Below are positions 1 through 9,600 of a stretch of DNA of 23,432 nucleotides, piece by piece (positions within the stretch are counted from its first letter, which is position 1; every line of letters starts with the position of its first letter). The notes beneath the pieces are model-generated. The model saw nothing but the letters and a program-made list of their open reading frames with translations. It searched no databases and had not been told where the DNA came from. The stretch is from a virus, in the IMG/VR virus record IMGVR_UViG_3300031873_000725, positions 1 to 23,432 of that record; one strand, given 5' to 3'. Both the position numbers and the translations under genes were made by a program.

Positions 1-1
1 G

Positions 2-634
2 CTTATCACAGCTGTCAGGGCACTCTATAAAGACGAAGTTCTCGAATGGGAACCTGAATCTTTGTGGCTCTCTTTAGAGCGTGATGGTTTTGTTCTCCAC
101 AATCCTGAGAGAGACAAAATCCAAGCAGCCATTACGCTGCTTAAGAAGCCTTCCTTCTATTGGGACAACTTAACGTTTCAACGCACAGTACAGGCGCTCA
201 ATGACCAGCCATTCAGTATGGATGTTATCCAAGAAACCCATACAGCGCACATGGCGTGGGGCGTGTTCGAGGCGTCTGTCATTCGTAACTTGGACCCAGA
301 CGAGCAGACGGTTCCTGACTTCGACGAAGATGTTCAGCAGTACGCAGCCGTGTGTATGTTTCGTGAAGGACTTGTTCTCCCTCCAGAGAACTTAAAGTTT
401 GCCGAAGATAGTTTGGACAAGCTTCAACCTAAAGAGGCGCAGTCTACCGGGCTAAAAAAAGAGGTGTCCCAAGCTTGGGGACACCTCAACAAGAGCAAGC
501 TAGAGCACACTGAGTTCGCGGAGAACGCCGTGGGTGTGCAGCTAGCTCGTCTTGCGGCTGCTTATTTGTACGTTAAGGACAGGTCAGACCATCTCGCGTC
601 AGCGTTGACACGTCTAAGCGTGAAACTTATTTGA
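2..634 (+). CDS. unrecognised protein, 3' end of gene (N-terminus outside window)
   Basis: The frame is open from the first complete codon at position 2 to the TGA at 632-634, giving at least 210 residues, so the true start lies upstream of the window. The TTG at 62 is in frame but the frame is open 20 codons before it, so it need not be the start. The visible part is acidic, mostly helical in appearance, and has no Cys cluster, nucleotide-binding motif, signal peptide or membrane segment. I do not recognise a family. Its strand and its position near the terminase suggest a late or structural role, but that is inference only. The last 8 bases overlap the end of the convergent MoxR-like gene, and its coding sequence contains a terminator-like hairpin that faces the opposite strand (454-487). 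Confidence 0.7.
   Translation, partial: LITAVRALYKDEVLEWEPESLWLSLERDGFVLHNPERDKIQAAITLLKKPSFYWDNLTFQRTVQALNDQPFSMDVIQETHTAHMAWGVFEASVIRNLDPDEQTVPDFDEDVQQYAAVCMFREGLVLPPENLKFAEDSLDKLQPKEAQSTGLKKEVSQAWGHLNKSKLEHTEFAENAVGVQLARLAAAYLYVKDRSDHLASALTRLSVKLI
454..487 (-). terminator. intrinsic terminator for the MoxR-like gene, inside the convergent gene
   Basis: Bases 461-487 form a 10-bp perfect stem (GAGGTGTCCC with GGGACACCTC) around a 7-base loop containing AAGCTT. On the - strand this hairpin is followed directly by seven T residues (A-tract at 454-460 on the + strand). That is the classic intrinsic terminator arrangement. It lies about 140 bases beyond the stop of the - strand MoxR-like gene, within the reading frame of the + strand gene at 2-634. 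Confidence 0.8.
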
Positions 635-1862
635 GTTTGTCTTCGATGCTCTTGTGGGCATCTTCCATCCTCTTGTTGAACTCAATGAAAGCCTTCTGGT
701 TGCGCAAGCCCTTCATGAGCTTGCTGAGGTACGGTTGAGCGCGGTTGGTTGCTGCGACTGCCGGTATCTGCTGCATCGCAGCAATGCTAGCGTCGTTGGG
801 GATTATCTGTAGGTACTTGATGAAATTTTCAGCCGTACGGTCAGTGTTGGCGGGCTCGTTGATGAAGATATATTCGAGTACGTCATTGGTGAGCCCGACG
901 AGCTTTTCGAGGGCGCCATTCTCCACAATCTTCTCGAGCTTTGGTCGCACCTTCTCGAAGTTGAGAACGACATCGTCAGCGCTGACGAACGCAGATTTGT
1001 CCTGGATGTACCCAGAGAGCTGCTGCGCCATGGTCATGCCAATGGACCCCGCGAACCTGATGCGCGCGAAGTCGCCAGTCAGTGGAATGCCTTCTACTTC
1101 CATGACGTAGCTGTCCGTGCTGACCTTCTGCCAGGTGGCCGGGCATGGGTACTGCTTGTTGTTGTCCCTTGCCTTGCCGTCTTCGATGCAGCTCGGGGAA
1201 GACTCCAAGAACTCCAGAACCGATGGGTGACAGGGTTTGCTTTGAGGCCCAATCGCCTTACAGACCATGTCGGTGTAGTGGAACTGGCTCGTGCGCGCGT
1301 GGGTGAGGAAGTCTTTGGAGTTGGACACGACGTACATGAACTTGAGACGCCGCCGGATAGCCGCGTTGCTCTCAATGTTTTGCACCACATATTGGGCCGT
1401 GTTGGGGTTCATGGCCGCGATGATGCTGACTTTGTTCCCGAGCTCGTAATCGTAGATGCGCCGGTCCTCAATGAGGCTGAAGAACATGCTGATGGCATGG
1501 CTCATGCCTTGGTTGATTTCATCAAAGAAAATGAGCGCGGATTCGTCTTCATTTGGAAACTGAGGAGGAAGCAGGATGTTGAAGAACCTGTCGTTATCTC
1601 CTTGGAGTTTGGGAACGCCACCACCAAGAATACTGAAATGAGCTGTCCGGACGTCTGCCACCTTGCTGAGCTTCATATCGCGCGCAACTTGGTGAATGAT
1701 TTGTGATTTTCCTACTCCTGATTGACCCACAAGGCAGATGACACTGCCGAACTGGTCATACTTTATGCCTAACTTTATCTGTTGAATGGCTTCTGCAGGA
1801 GACACACGAGGGATGTCATATTGGTCTGCATAGTGGATAATTTCTTTTTTCTCTTTTGACAT
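627..1862 (-). CDS. MoxR-like AAA+ ATPase
   Basis: 411 residues. A Walker A motif GQSGVGKS lies at residues 46-53, a Walker B motif (ALIFFDEI) near 109-116, a sensor-1-like segment with AAMNPN about 35 residues later, and an Arg-rich segment (AIRRRLKF) that fits an arginine finger. This order is that of MoxR/RavA-type AAA+ ATPases, which remodel or activate partner proteins using ATP. MoxR genes often sit beside a VWA-domain partner, but none is visible here. The ATG at 1860-1862 is preceded on the - strand by a purine-rich Shine-Dalgarno region (AAGGAAA). Its stop overlaps the end of the convergent gene by 8 bases, and a strong terminator follows at 454-487. It stands alone on its strand, flanked by + strand genes. 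Family call is firm; the phage role is unknown. Confidence 0.85.
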   Translation of the reverse strand: MSKEKKEIIHYADQYDIPRVSPAEAIQQIKLGIKYDQFGSVICLVGQSGVGKSQIIHQVARDMKLSKVADVRTAHFSILGGGVPKLQGDNDRFFNILLPPQFPNEDESALIFFDEINQGMSHAISMFFSLIEDRRIYDYELGNKVSIIAAMNPNTAQYVVQNIESNAAIRRRLKFMYVVSNSKDFLTHARTSQFHYTDMVCKAIGPQSKPCHPSVLEFLESSPSCIEDGKARDNNKQYPCPATWQKVSTDSYVMEVEGIPLTGDFARIRFAGSIGMTMAQQLSGYIQDKSAFVSADDVVLNFEKVRPKLEKIVENGALEKLVGLTNDVLEYIFINEPANTDRTAENFIKYLQIIPNDASIAAMQQIPAVAATNRAQPYLSKLMKGLRNQKAFIEFNKRMEDAHKSIEDKLK

Positions 1863-1890
1863 TTTCCTTTTCTTTCCCTATGTTTACCTT

Positions 1891-3543
1891 ATGTCAGGTA
1901 AAGTTGAAGCAACGTTGAGTGAGGTTGCCGAGTCTTGGATAAAGCTAAACGGTAAACAGTTCGATTTAACGAATTGGCCTATGCACCGCGCTTTCTACGA
2001 TTGTAGGTCCAGACGCACCTTATTTAAAACAGGACGACAAGTTGGTAAGTCCACCACCTTAGCCAGCTTCGCAATTACTGAGTGTAGTGTTATACCACAT
2101 TTCTCCGTAATGTTTATAAGTCCGACTAAGGAGCAGACAGTCCGTTTTTCTAACACACGTGTCGCCAAAACAATGAGGTACTCTCCTCATATTAGCCGCA
2201 CCTTCTTACGTTCTGGTTTAGCAGACCGTGTTTTCCATAAGCAATACCGAAATGGTTCGGAAATGCTTTTCACTTACGCCCTAGACGATGCAGACCGTCT
2301 TCGTGGTCCGTCAACGGATAGGAACATGTATGACGAGGTTCAGGACATTCTTTACGACCCGGTCATCATCGTAGGAAACGAGTGCCTTTCTCACTCTAAA
2401 TATGCTTTCGAGACATATGCTGGTACACCCAAGACAATGGAGAATACCATCCAGTACTTGTGGGAGAACAGCAGCCAGACCGAATGGGTGATGCAGTGTG
2501 ACGGTTGCAAGACGCATCAGTACGTAGACTCTGTTAAGTCCATTGGTAAAGAAGGAATAATCTGCCTTAAATGCGGGAAGTACCTAGACCCTTTCATAGG
2601 CCAGTGGGTTGATTTCAACGACTTTAAGAATTCGGCTGTTGAAGCGGAATTTCATATCAAGGGTTTTCATATCAGTTCCCCGCTTATGCCTGAGTACAAC
2701 CCTCATTCTATGGCGAAGCATGACTACGCTTTGTACGATGAGGCGCGCATTAGATGGAAACGCATCCTAACCAAATTTGAATCTTTTCCTGAGTCAAAAT
2801 TTAAGAACGAGGTATTAGGAGTTTCTGATGATGTAGGTTCGCGTATGATTTCAAAAGAAGAAGTCGAGCGCCTATGTGTTGGAAAACAACTCCAGCAATA
2901 TCCTGATACCAAACAACACACTGATATATCAACTATTGTTGCTGGTGTTGACTGGACAGGTGGGGGTACTACGGGCGTATCCAGAACAGCTCTTTGGATT
3001 TGGGGTTACCGTCCGAGGGACAAAAAGCTTGTTTGCTTATTTTATAAAACTTACCCTGGAGTTAATCCCGTAAATAATATTGAAGAAATTGCCAACGTGT
3101 GTCTGTCTTATAAGGTTGGCCTTATAGTCGGTGACGCAGGTGAGGGTCACGCACCTAATGACCTTCTACGTAAACGGCTAGGCGTACACAAGGTTACTCA
3201 GGCTCAGTATACCAGCCAAACGAAACCTGTAATTTGGAATCAAATTGACAGATACACCGTGGACAAGACCACGATTGTCGACAACTTTTTCCTTCTGTTA
3301 AAAAGGCAAGATGTCGAGCTGGGACCCATTCAGCAGATGAAGACAGCCATCGACGACATGATGAACGAGTACGAGGATATTACGGCCACTGGCCGTAAAG
3401 TCTGGACTCATGCCATGTCACTTCCCGATGACTGTCTTCACGCTGCAATATTTGGGTGGCTAGCTTTTAAGATTGTGACGAGTGATTTGCAGTTCTACTA
3501 TACGAGCGAGGATGAGAAAGCTAAGGCAAAAGCTACGGGCTAA
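1891..3543 (+). CDS. terminase large subunit (DNA-packaging ATPase/nuclease)
   Basis: 550 residues. The N-terminal ATPase shows a Walker A-type P-loop (TGRQVGKST, residues 47-55), Walker B with catalytic acid (MYDEVQD, around 146-152) and an AGTP coupling motif at 177-180. A zinc ribbon with C203, C206, C225 and C228 lies between ATPase and nuclease. The RNase H-like nuclease follows, with D354 in VAGVDWTGG, a second acid in VGDAGEG and a late acidic pair in LPDDCLHAA. The enzyme drives genome packaging into proheads and cuts the concatemer. The zinc ribbon recalls GpA-type terminases, but the P-loop and nuclease order fit the general TerL family. No small subunit is visible nearby. The start ATG lacks a Shine-Dalgarno sequence; the 28 bases upstream are pyrimidine-rich. 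The stop TAA overlaps by 4 bases the stop of the convergent polymerase gene. Confidence 0.92.
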   Translation: MSGKVEATLSEVAESWIKLNGKQFDLTNWPMHRAFYDCRSRRTLFKTGRQVGKSTTLASFAITECSVIPHFSVMFISPTKEQTVRFSNTRVAKTMRYSPHISRTFLRSGLADRVFHKQYRNGSEMLFTYALDDADRLRGPSTDRNMYDEVQDILYDPVIIVGNECLSHSKYAFETYAGTPKTMENTIQYLWENSSQTEWVMQCDGCKTHQYVDSVKSIGKEGIICLKCGKYLDPFIGQWVDFNDFKNSAVEAEFHIKGFHISSPLMPEYNPHSMAKHDYALYDEARIRWKRILTKFESFPESKFKNEVLGVSDDVGSRMISKEEVERLCVGKQLQQYPDTKQHTDISTIVAGVDWTGGGTTGVSRTALWIWGYRPRDKKLVCLFYKTYPGVNPVNNIEEIANVCLSYKVGLIVGDAGEGHAPNDLLRKRLGVHKVTQAQYTSQTKPVIWNQIDRYTVDKTTIVDNFFLLLKRQDVELGPIQQMKTAIDDMMNEYEDITATGRKVWTHAMSLPDDCLHAAIFGWLAFKIVTSDLQFYYTSEDEKAKAKATG

Positions 3544-6500
3544 CCGACATCTAGTAGACCTAAATCTGCATCCAAGTCTTCACGTATCTCAACCTCAATA
3601 AAGTCGTTTTCGTCTTCTGGATTAACAGGAGCTAGGAATTGTACGTTCTCTATGGTCTTTAAGTAATTAGGCACGGACATCAATTCGCCGTAAGAATTAC
3701 CCACTTCAACGTCCCATTGGAAAGGAACAGGTAGCCAAGGGTAACGGTCGGCTACGTAGTCTACGCCATACTTCTTAATGAAATCAGGTAGTTGACTCAC
3801 ATAATTCTTGGGACATTCAAAACCAATGGAGTCGTGCACCGTGAGCAGTAGTTCCCCGCGAAGGTCGTTATGTAGCGGTAACTCTATATGGTGCAGCACG
3901 TCCATAACGATGTCAGAGCTCGTACTTTGAATCTTGAAGTTGATGCTCTGACGCTCTGCCTTATTTCGCATGAAGAAGGGGAGGGAGTGCAGATTATTGA
4001 AGCGCCGACGACGCCCAATAAAGGTCTCGACAAAGTTGAAAGAGTTAAGCTGGTCTTTGGTGTCTTGAATGTAGCTCTTCATAGCTGGAAACATAGTGAA
4101 CAGGGTATTCACGATGACCTGTGCTTGGTCATCAGGAATGCTAACAACCGAAGACACCTTTGCCGGTGTTGCGCCGTAAAGAATTCCGAACACCACGCGC
4201 TTAATGATGCTGCGAAGGTCGCAGAGCTTTACTCCGTACTTAAACAAAGACGAGTTCTTGCCGTCAGGTAACTTTAATCCGTCATCTATGAAAGCATCTC
4301 GCTCACAGAAATCCTCGTAGGTCCAGGGGTGCTCATCATCTGTACCGACTGTAGCCAGAGTCTGTTTATGGTGCTCCGGCGCGATACCTTTAAGAATGTT
4401 TGCGGGAGAGTACACCAGCGACGCCACGAAGCTGTGAGGGTCTAGGCCATCGTTGAGAGCTTGTATGAGGTTCTTGTCATGGCTGTAAGCGGCATAGATG
4501 CGGACCTCCGCTGCTTTGGCGTCTGTGTTTACAAAAGCGAGGGAGGGATGCGAGGGTATAAAAATCTTCTTTATGTTGTGAATCCCTATTTTCTTAGGGA
4601 TATTCTGCATGTTTTCCATACTTGAGGACAAACGCCCGCTTGAGGTGCCGTGTTGGTGATAGTGCGTATGCATCCGGTCATCTTCACGTGTGAGAACCAT
4701 AATGTTCTCGATGAACGTGTTGCGGGCCTTCTGCATCGCTCGAAACTCCAACAGCGTCCTGGAGAACGGGCATTTGTGCTTAAGCGCCAGAAGTTTTAGG
4801 AACTTCGCGTTGGTTGATATAACCCCCTTCTCTGTTTTGGGCGGTTCTTCAATGCCCTCGTAGCAGACTAGCTTTCCAGTCTCAGGGTGAAGATACCCAA
4901 TGTTGTAAAGTATCTGGCGAATCTGTGGAGCGCTCGCAGGGTTAAAAGCGGTTGAGTAGCCTTTAGGTAGCATCGAGTTAAGGTTGATAACTGCCTCGCG
5001 AGAAGACTGCTCCATCTTAACTGCGAGTTGCTGTGTATAAGGCCGGTCTACACACACGCCACGGTCTTCCATCCTTGCTAGCGTTGTTAGCGTAGGGATA
5101 GCCCGTGTGGTGGTTAAGCGTATAAGTGGGTCCCAAGATGGTCCTCGGCCAATTACAACTGTGGGGTTTTCGTTAGTCCACAGTATCTCACCTTTTTTAC
5201 GTAGGTCTTCGTTTGAGTGATTATTGAAAGGTGCCCTAGCTTTAACGAACCTCTCAGTCTCTACTTGCATTGCTTTACGCTGGCGTACAGCAATCTGCCA
5301 AGTGACATCCGCATCGATAGCGCCGTATTTACTGAGGACATCTAGAGGTATACTTGCGTACCCATCATCAGCAAGAAGTAATTGTTCAGCTTTACTAAGC
5401 TTTTCACCTTTGTCCTTGGCTTCTTTCTTAGCATCAGCCATCACGTCTTTGTTGTACGCTTTTACGTCAGTTTCATAATTTCCATAGGCTGGTAAATACG
5501 AGCGAGTTAATTCCTTCAAACCATAAAAGCCCTTCTTGTCCTCAGCAAGAATATGCTCGCATACCATTGTATCCCAAATGATATTGTTGAGCTTAAAGCC
5601 TTTACGGCGTAAAACCTTGAAGTCGTACTTGATATTATGCCCCACCTTGGGGTTTTCGGAATTGAACAGGCGAATTAAGGCGTCTCTAACAGATTCCAGA
5701 GTGAGCGGTGAGTCCGCGTGCTCGATTGGAATAGAAGCCGCACACCCCGCGTCCCACGCGACAGTAACCGTAAGTAGTTTGAGCTTTTTCCGATGCGGGT
5801 AAAGAGTGTTCGTTTCTGTATCAATAGCAAGTAACTGTCGTCCAGGAGGCATCCCGTTAGGAGCGTAAGCGACGATTTTGTCAACAAGGTCGTTTACCTC
5901 TTGTACAGTTGTAGGAAACACGTAATTCGCTGCAATATTGTTTACGTTGGCCTGCAAAACAGGATGCTTACCTAGTTTGGACAGGAGCACCTGTTGCATA
6001 AAGGTGTTGATGTGCTGCGTAACGATGTCCACATAACCAGCTTTGACGACCATGTGTTTGAGAGAAATAGACGCGAAAACGTAGGCGTCTCGTCCTCTAA
6101 CTTTAATAGAGTGAAATTTACCCACAACGTCTGCGTGCTTTTGAAACTTAATCCCTAACGAGCGCAGTACGGTCGGACCAAAGGCCAGGACGATAATGGG
6201 TCGTCCTTCTGGCGTACAGCGTACTAACTGGCTCTCAAGAATGTCTGCGCATTTCTCTACTGCTATAGCTGGTGGCTTTTCAATTTCGCAGTGCACCGCG
6301 TACGTAAAGTACATTTCTATTTTGTTGTACGCTGGATTCTTTGTCCGGTAATCATTTAGCAGAATTTTAACGTTTTTTTCCAGCCCAGAACTCCAACCTA
6401 TATGTTTGTACACGTCGGCAGAGGGGCCTACTGTAGGTGACTCACAGACAATAAAACAGTCTGTTTCACTTGGGCCACCTGTGTGTATGAAGTGCTTTTG

Positions 6501-6662
6501 GCCATACAGGGGGCAGGCAGGGCAGCTGATTCCTGACCAGCCATTGGCACACATACCGCATTCAGTTGAGAGCATTTTTTTAGGCTGAGAAAGACTCTCC
6601 TCCACCGAGGGACTTGCTTTCTTCCTGGGTTTTTTCAACGTCGGTTCTTTCGTCTCCGTCAT
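3540..6662 (-). CDS. DNA polymerase family A with 3'-5' exonuclease and N-terminal UDG-like domain
   Basis: 1040 residues in three parts. Residues 30-225 look like a family 4-type uracil-DNA glycosylase fold: a Cys cluster (C35, C38, C47, C50), a degenerate GEAPG-like segment (CESPT) near 73, and AFGPTVLRSLG near 160. Key glycosylase residues look altered, so activity is doubtful. The exonuclease has D281/E283, N343/D347 and Y446/D450, all DEDDy positions, so proofreading should be active. The polymerase has motif A with D714, E719 and R721, motif B with R817, K821, F825 and Y829 in the same spacing as E. coli Pol I (754/758/762/766), and motif C with H943-D944, where the usual following Glu is Ser. 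The start at 6662 has AAAGGTG nine bases upstream but overlaps the primase gene by 83 bases. An alternative ATG (residue 30, 6575) lies 4 bases after the primase stop but lacks a near Shine-Dalgarno. It is the replicative polymerase of the block. Confidence 0.93.
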   Translation of the reverse strand: MTETKEPTLKKPRKKASPSVEESLSQPKKMLSTECGMCANGWSGISCPACPLYGQKHFIHTGGPSETDCFIVCESPTVGPSADVYKHIGWSSGLEKNVKILLNDYRTKNPAYNKIEMYFTYAVHCEIEKPPAIAVEKCADILESQLVRCTPEGRPIIVLAFGPTVLRSLGIKFQKHADVVGKFHSIKVRGRDAYVFASISLKHMVVKAGYVDIVTQHINTFMQQVLLSKLGKHPVLQANVNNIAANYVFPTTVQEVNDLVDKIVAYAPNGMPPGRQLLAIDTETNTLYPHRKKLKLLTVTVAWDAGCAASIPIEHADSPLTLESVRDALIRLFNSENPKVGHNIKYDFKVLRRKGFKLNNIIWDTMVCEHILAEDKKGFYGLKELTRSYLPAYGNYETDVKAYNKDVMADAKKEAKDKGEKLSKAEQLLLADDGYASIPLDVLSKYGAIDADVTWQIAVRQRKAMQVETERFVKARAPFNNHSNEDLRKKGEILWTNENPTVVIGRGPSWDPLIRLTTTRAIPTLTTLARMEDRGVCVDRPYTQQLAVKMEQSSREAVINLNSMLPKGYSTAFNPASAPQIRQILYNIGYLHPETGKLVCYEGIEEPPKTEKGVISTNAKFLKLLALKHKCPFSRTLLEFRAMQKARNTFIENIMVLTREDDRMHTHYHQHGTSSGRLSSSMENMQNIPKKIGIHNIKKIFIPSHPSLAFVNTDAKAAEVRIYAAYSHDKNLIQALNDGLDPHSFVASLVYSPANILKGIAPEHHKQTLATVGTDDEHPWTYEDFCERDAFIDDGLKLPDGKNSSLFKYGVKLCDLRSIIKRVVFGILYGATPAKVSSVVSIPDDQAQVIVNTLFTMFPAMKSYIQDTKDQLNSFNFVETFIGRRRRFNNLHSLPFFMRNKAERQSINFKIQSTSSDIVMDVLHHIELPLHNDLRGELLLTVHDSIGFECPKNYVSQLPDFIKKYGVDYVADRYPWLPVPFQWDVEVGNSYGELMSVPNYLKTIENVQFLAPVNPEDENDFIEVEIREDLDADLGLLDVG

Positions 6663-9600
6663 CGGTTATCACACCTTTAGTTGGAGGTTGCGGTATCGTA
6701 GAGACTTTACCGTTGTCCTGCATCCAAGACTTAGCTTTCAGCACCACCACGTTGTGCGGTTTTACGCCATGACCTAGTACAATGTAACTGCGGGGAATGA
6801 TACCGCTCTCTAACATCTCTTCAGTTGTTAAAGCGATGTTGCTACGCATAAGACTCTGGCGTAGTTGTTGACTCTTCATCCCTTGGCGTGTGTACAGCCC
6901 CGGTAAGAGTTCGGTGAGGGCTTGGTCAAGAAGGACGAGTAGCAGGTTTTTCTCTTCGTCGAAGTAGATTCCACAGGAAGCCGTGTTGATACGCTCACGA
7001 AGCGCGGGATTCGACAGAAGCTGCGCAATGGATGCTCTGCGTATCTGGCGGTCATCCTTATTGTCCGAGGGAACCACAACGACGGGGTTGTGCATCATGG
7101 CAGAGACCAGGGTTTCAGACTCGGTAATATTGGCAGCCCTGGAGATGTTGTCCGCGTTATCTTCTACGTAATTCTTCAGAAATCCTATCCAGTCTTTCTT
7201 TAAGTACTTCATGATAGCGAGTACTGGAAACAAGCTAGACGCATACCTGTATTCCATAACGACGCCTGTGTAGGTCTTGAAGTTTGGGAACTCCAAAGTT
7301 ATGTCTTCGTATGCTTGCAGAATAGCGGGTATATGCGGGTACAGACCTAAGGCTAAATCTTGAGCCAACTTCCAGGCGTATTCTTTACCAAAGGCCTTCT
7401 CAACAATGTTAATGGCGCTATCACGCCCGGCTTGCTTTTGCGTCTCAACGATGAGCATACGGTTGAAGTCTTGCGCTTTTTCCACGCCGCCAATGGCGCA
7501 GAAGATGACGGGACAAAAGATGTCGTTGGTAATGACACCTTGACTAGTCATAGAAGCGCGGACACGTGTACTTCCGTCGCCGTTAACCACACCGCGAAAC
7601 GTTTCTTGCACGGCTTTCACAGCAGAAGATTTGCTTGACCCTTCGTCTGCTTCAGCTTCGTCGAGAACCATGAGTAAACGGCAACCGTCAGCTAGACGGC
7701 TAACGCTGGCTTCCGTAAACCCCATGTGACCTTGAGCCATGTAGATAAGCCGGATGGACTTGTGACTGGAAATCTTGCTGAACACACCTGCGAGGGAGGA
7801 CTTGCCTGAGCTTGTTTCGCCCGTGACGTACATAATGTTTTGGCGTTTGAATGCGTTATTGATAGCGTAATAGATTGTTTGCGCCGCTAGCATTGGTGGG
7901 ACCGTGTTATTATTTTTGAAATAGAACCCAGTACTAAACAGAGCTTCAATCTTATCGAACACGTCTACTAAGTTGGTATCTTTGTGTTCATTCAGCTTTT
8001 CCACACTTATTCCACCAGGAAACCAAGGGTCTTCTACCCGCGCATCCCGTAAGTAACCTGTGTCGAATAAGACCCCTTGGTCACGCGGACCATCAAGTTT
8101 TTTGTACACAGTCCCAGATGCCTCACGTAGTATCTTGATAATCCGTTCTCCACACACAATGTATTCTCGGATGTCTGATTCTGTAACGTGGATACGGTGA
8201 TAACCCTGACGAAATAGTTTGGTTTCGTGTATGTCTGGCATACCCTTAGCAAGGTCAAGAACTGCTTCGTTCATGTAAAACCTTACTTTTTCGTCGGATA
8301 CTTTTAGTAGGCCATCACCTTCTTCAGTAGAAGGGTCGATAACAAATGGCGGATAACCAACGCGGTCATGGACGTACTCAGTGAGTCGTCCAGCAATAGG
8401 CGCTAGTTCCCTAGCGATAGCGCTAACACTGTCGAGTTTTATACGGTGTACAGTCTGAGTTTCTTTATCGAGTAAGAGTAGCTTTCTGTCGGCGCCACTT
8501 TCAGTACCTACGACATATAGATGCTCCATCAGAGATAGACGGCAGTTCTCGATAAAACCAGCTTCGGTTTTAACCAGACCTGCTATGCCGCGTTTAAGGG
8601 GTTCAGCTTTTATGGACGGAAAGTCATCAACGACGTTCGCTACGAAACTCTCTCGGTCTAGCGTATTCGTTAAAAACTGGCCGTACTCAGCTGCTTTTTC
8701 TATGAAGCGCCTGTAGTCATCTTCTCCAATTTCAGACAACTCAGTATACGCACACTGATACAGCCATTTACTAGTCGGACAAAAGTTCTCTTTTTGGTTA
8801 GTAAATAGCTCGTCGATAACGACATCCCCGCCAACTCTATGCACTGCTGAGTCAGGGTCGTCACCTGGGGCTAGTTTAGCCCAAGCGGTGGCCGTGAAGA
8901 CATATGAGTTAATATCTCCCATAGTCTCAATCCAACGTTTAACTACTTTGTCACCGCTTTCTGATGGTTTTAGGTCTCCTCCTTTGTTTGGGGAATCTCC
9001 AACAAAGTACAAGGAAGACACGGAACTTTCTTTTAGTATGTTCTTTAGAGTAGAAGTAGCAGACGAACCACTTACGCTAAGTACCGGGTAAGAGGTGTTC
9101 CCTGTCTTGGCCATGTGCGCCATAATGGACAGAGCGTCCATCTCACCTTCAACAAGGTAGACTGCGCGTTTGTCTTTCTTGTCTCCCCAGCAGTTTTTGT
9201 AGTAATCCCAGTTTAGCCCGAATAGACCTGAGTATTCGTCAAAAGGGTCGTCATGCACGTAGAAGGATTTTACACCTTGCGATATAGGTTTTCTAAATTT
9301 GAAACTACCTATGTTGTTAACGGAGCACGCGAGAGGGAAGACTATGGACCCTAAGAAGTCTCTGTCACCGCCTCCTCTGTTCATACTACTAAAGTACTCT
9401 ACGGCAGCATTAGCTACGTCAGGTGTATTTGGAATTGAGTTTATGTTCTGAGATTGTTCTGCTGCAACACGTGCTAGGAATTTATCGGAAAGTTTATTGC
9501 TAAGGTTAGCAAGCGTTGGATAAACCCCTATAGGTAACATATGTAAAATGTCTATGTCTATGCCGCGTTCTTCTGTGAGCCATTTAACGGCAGGTTTAAC

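Noticed and set aside
1227-1706. + strand open frame of 159 codons
   Set aside because: Antisense to the MoxR-like ATPase, whose motifs are intact; no ribosome site or domain.
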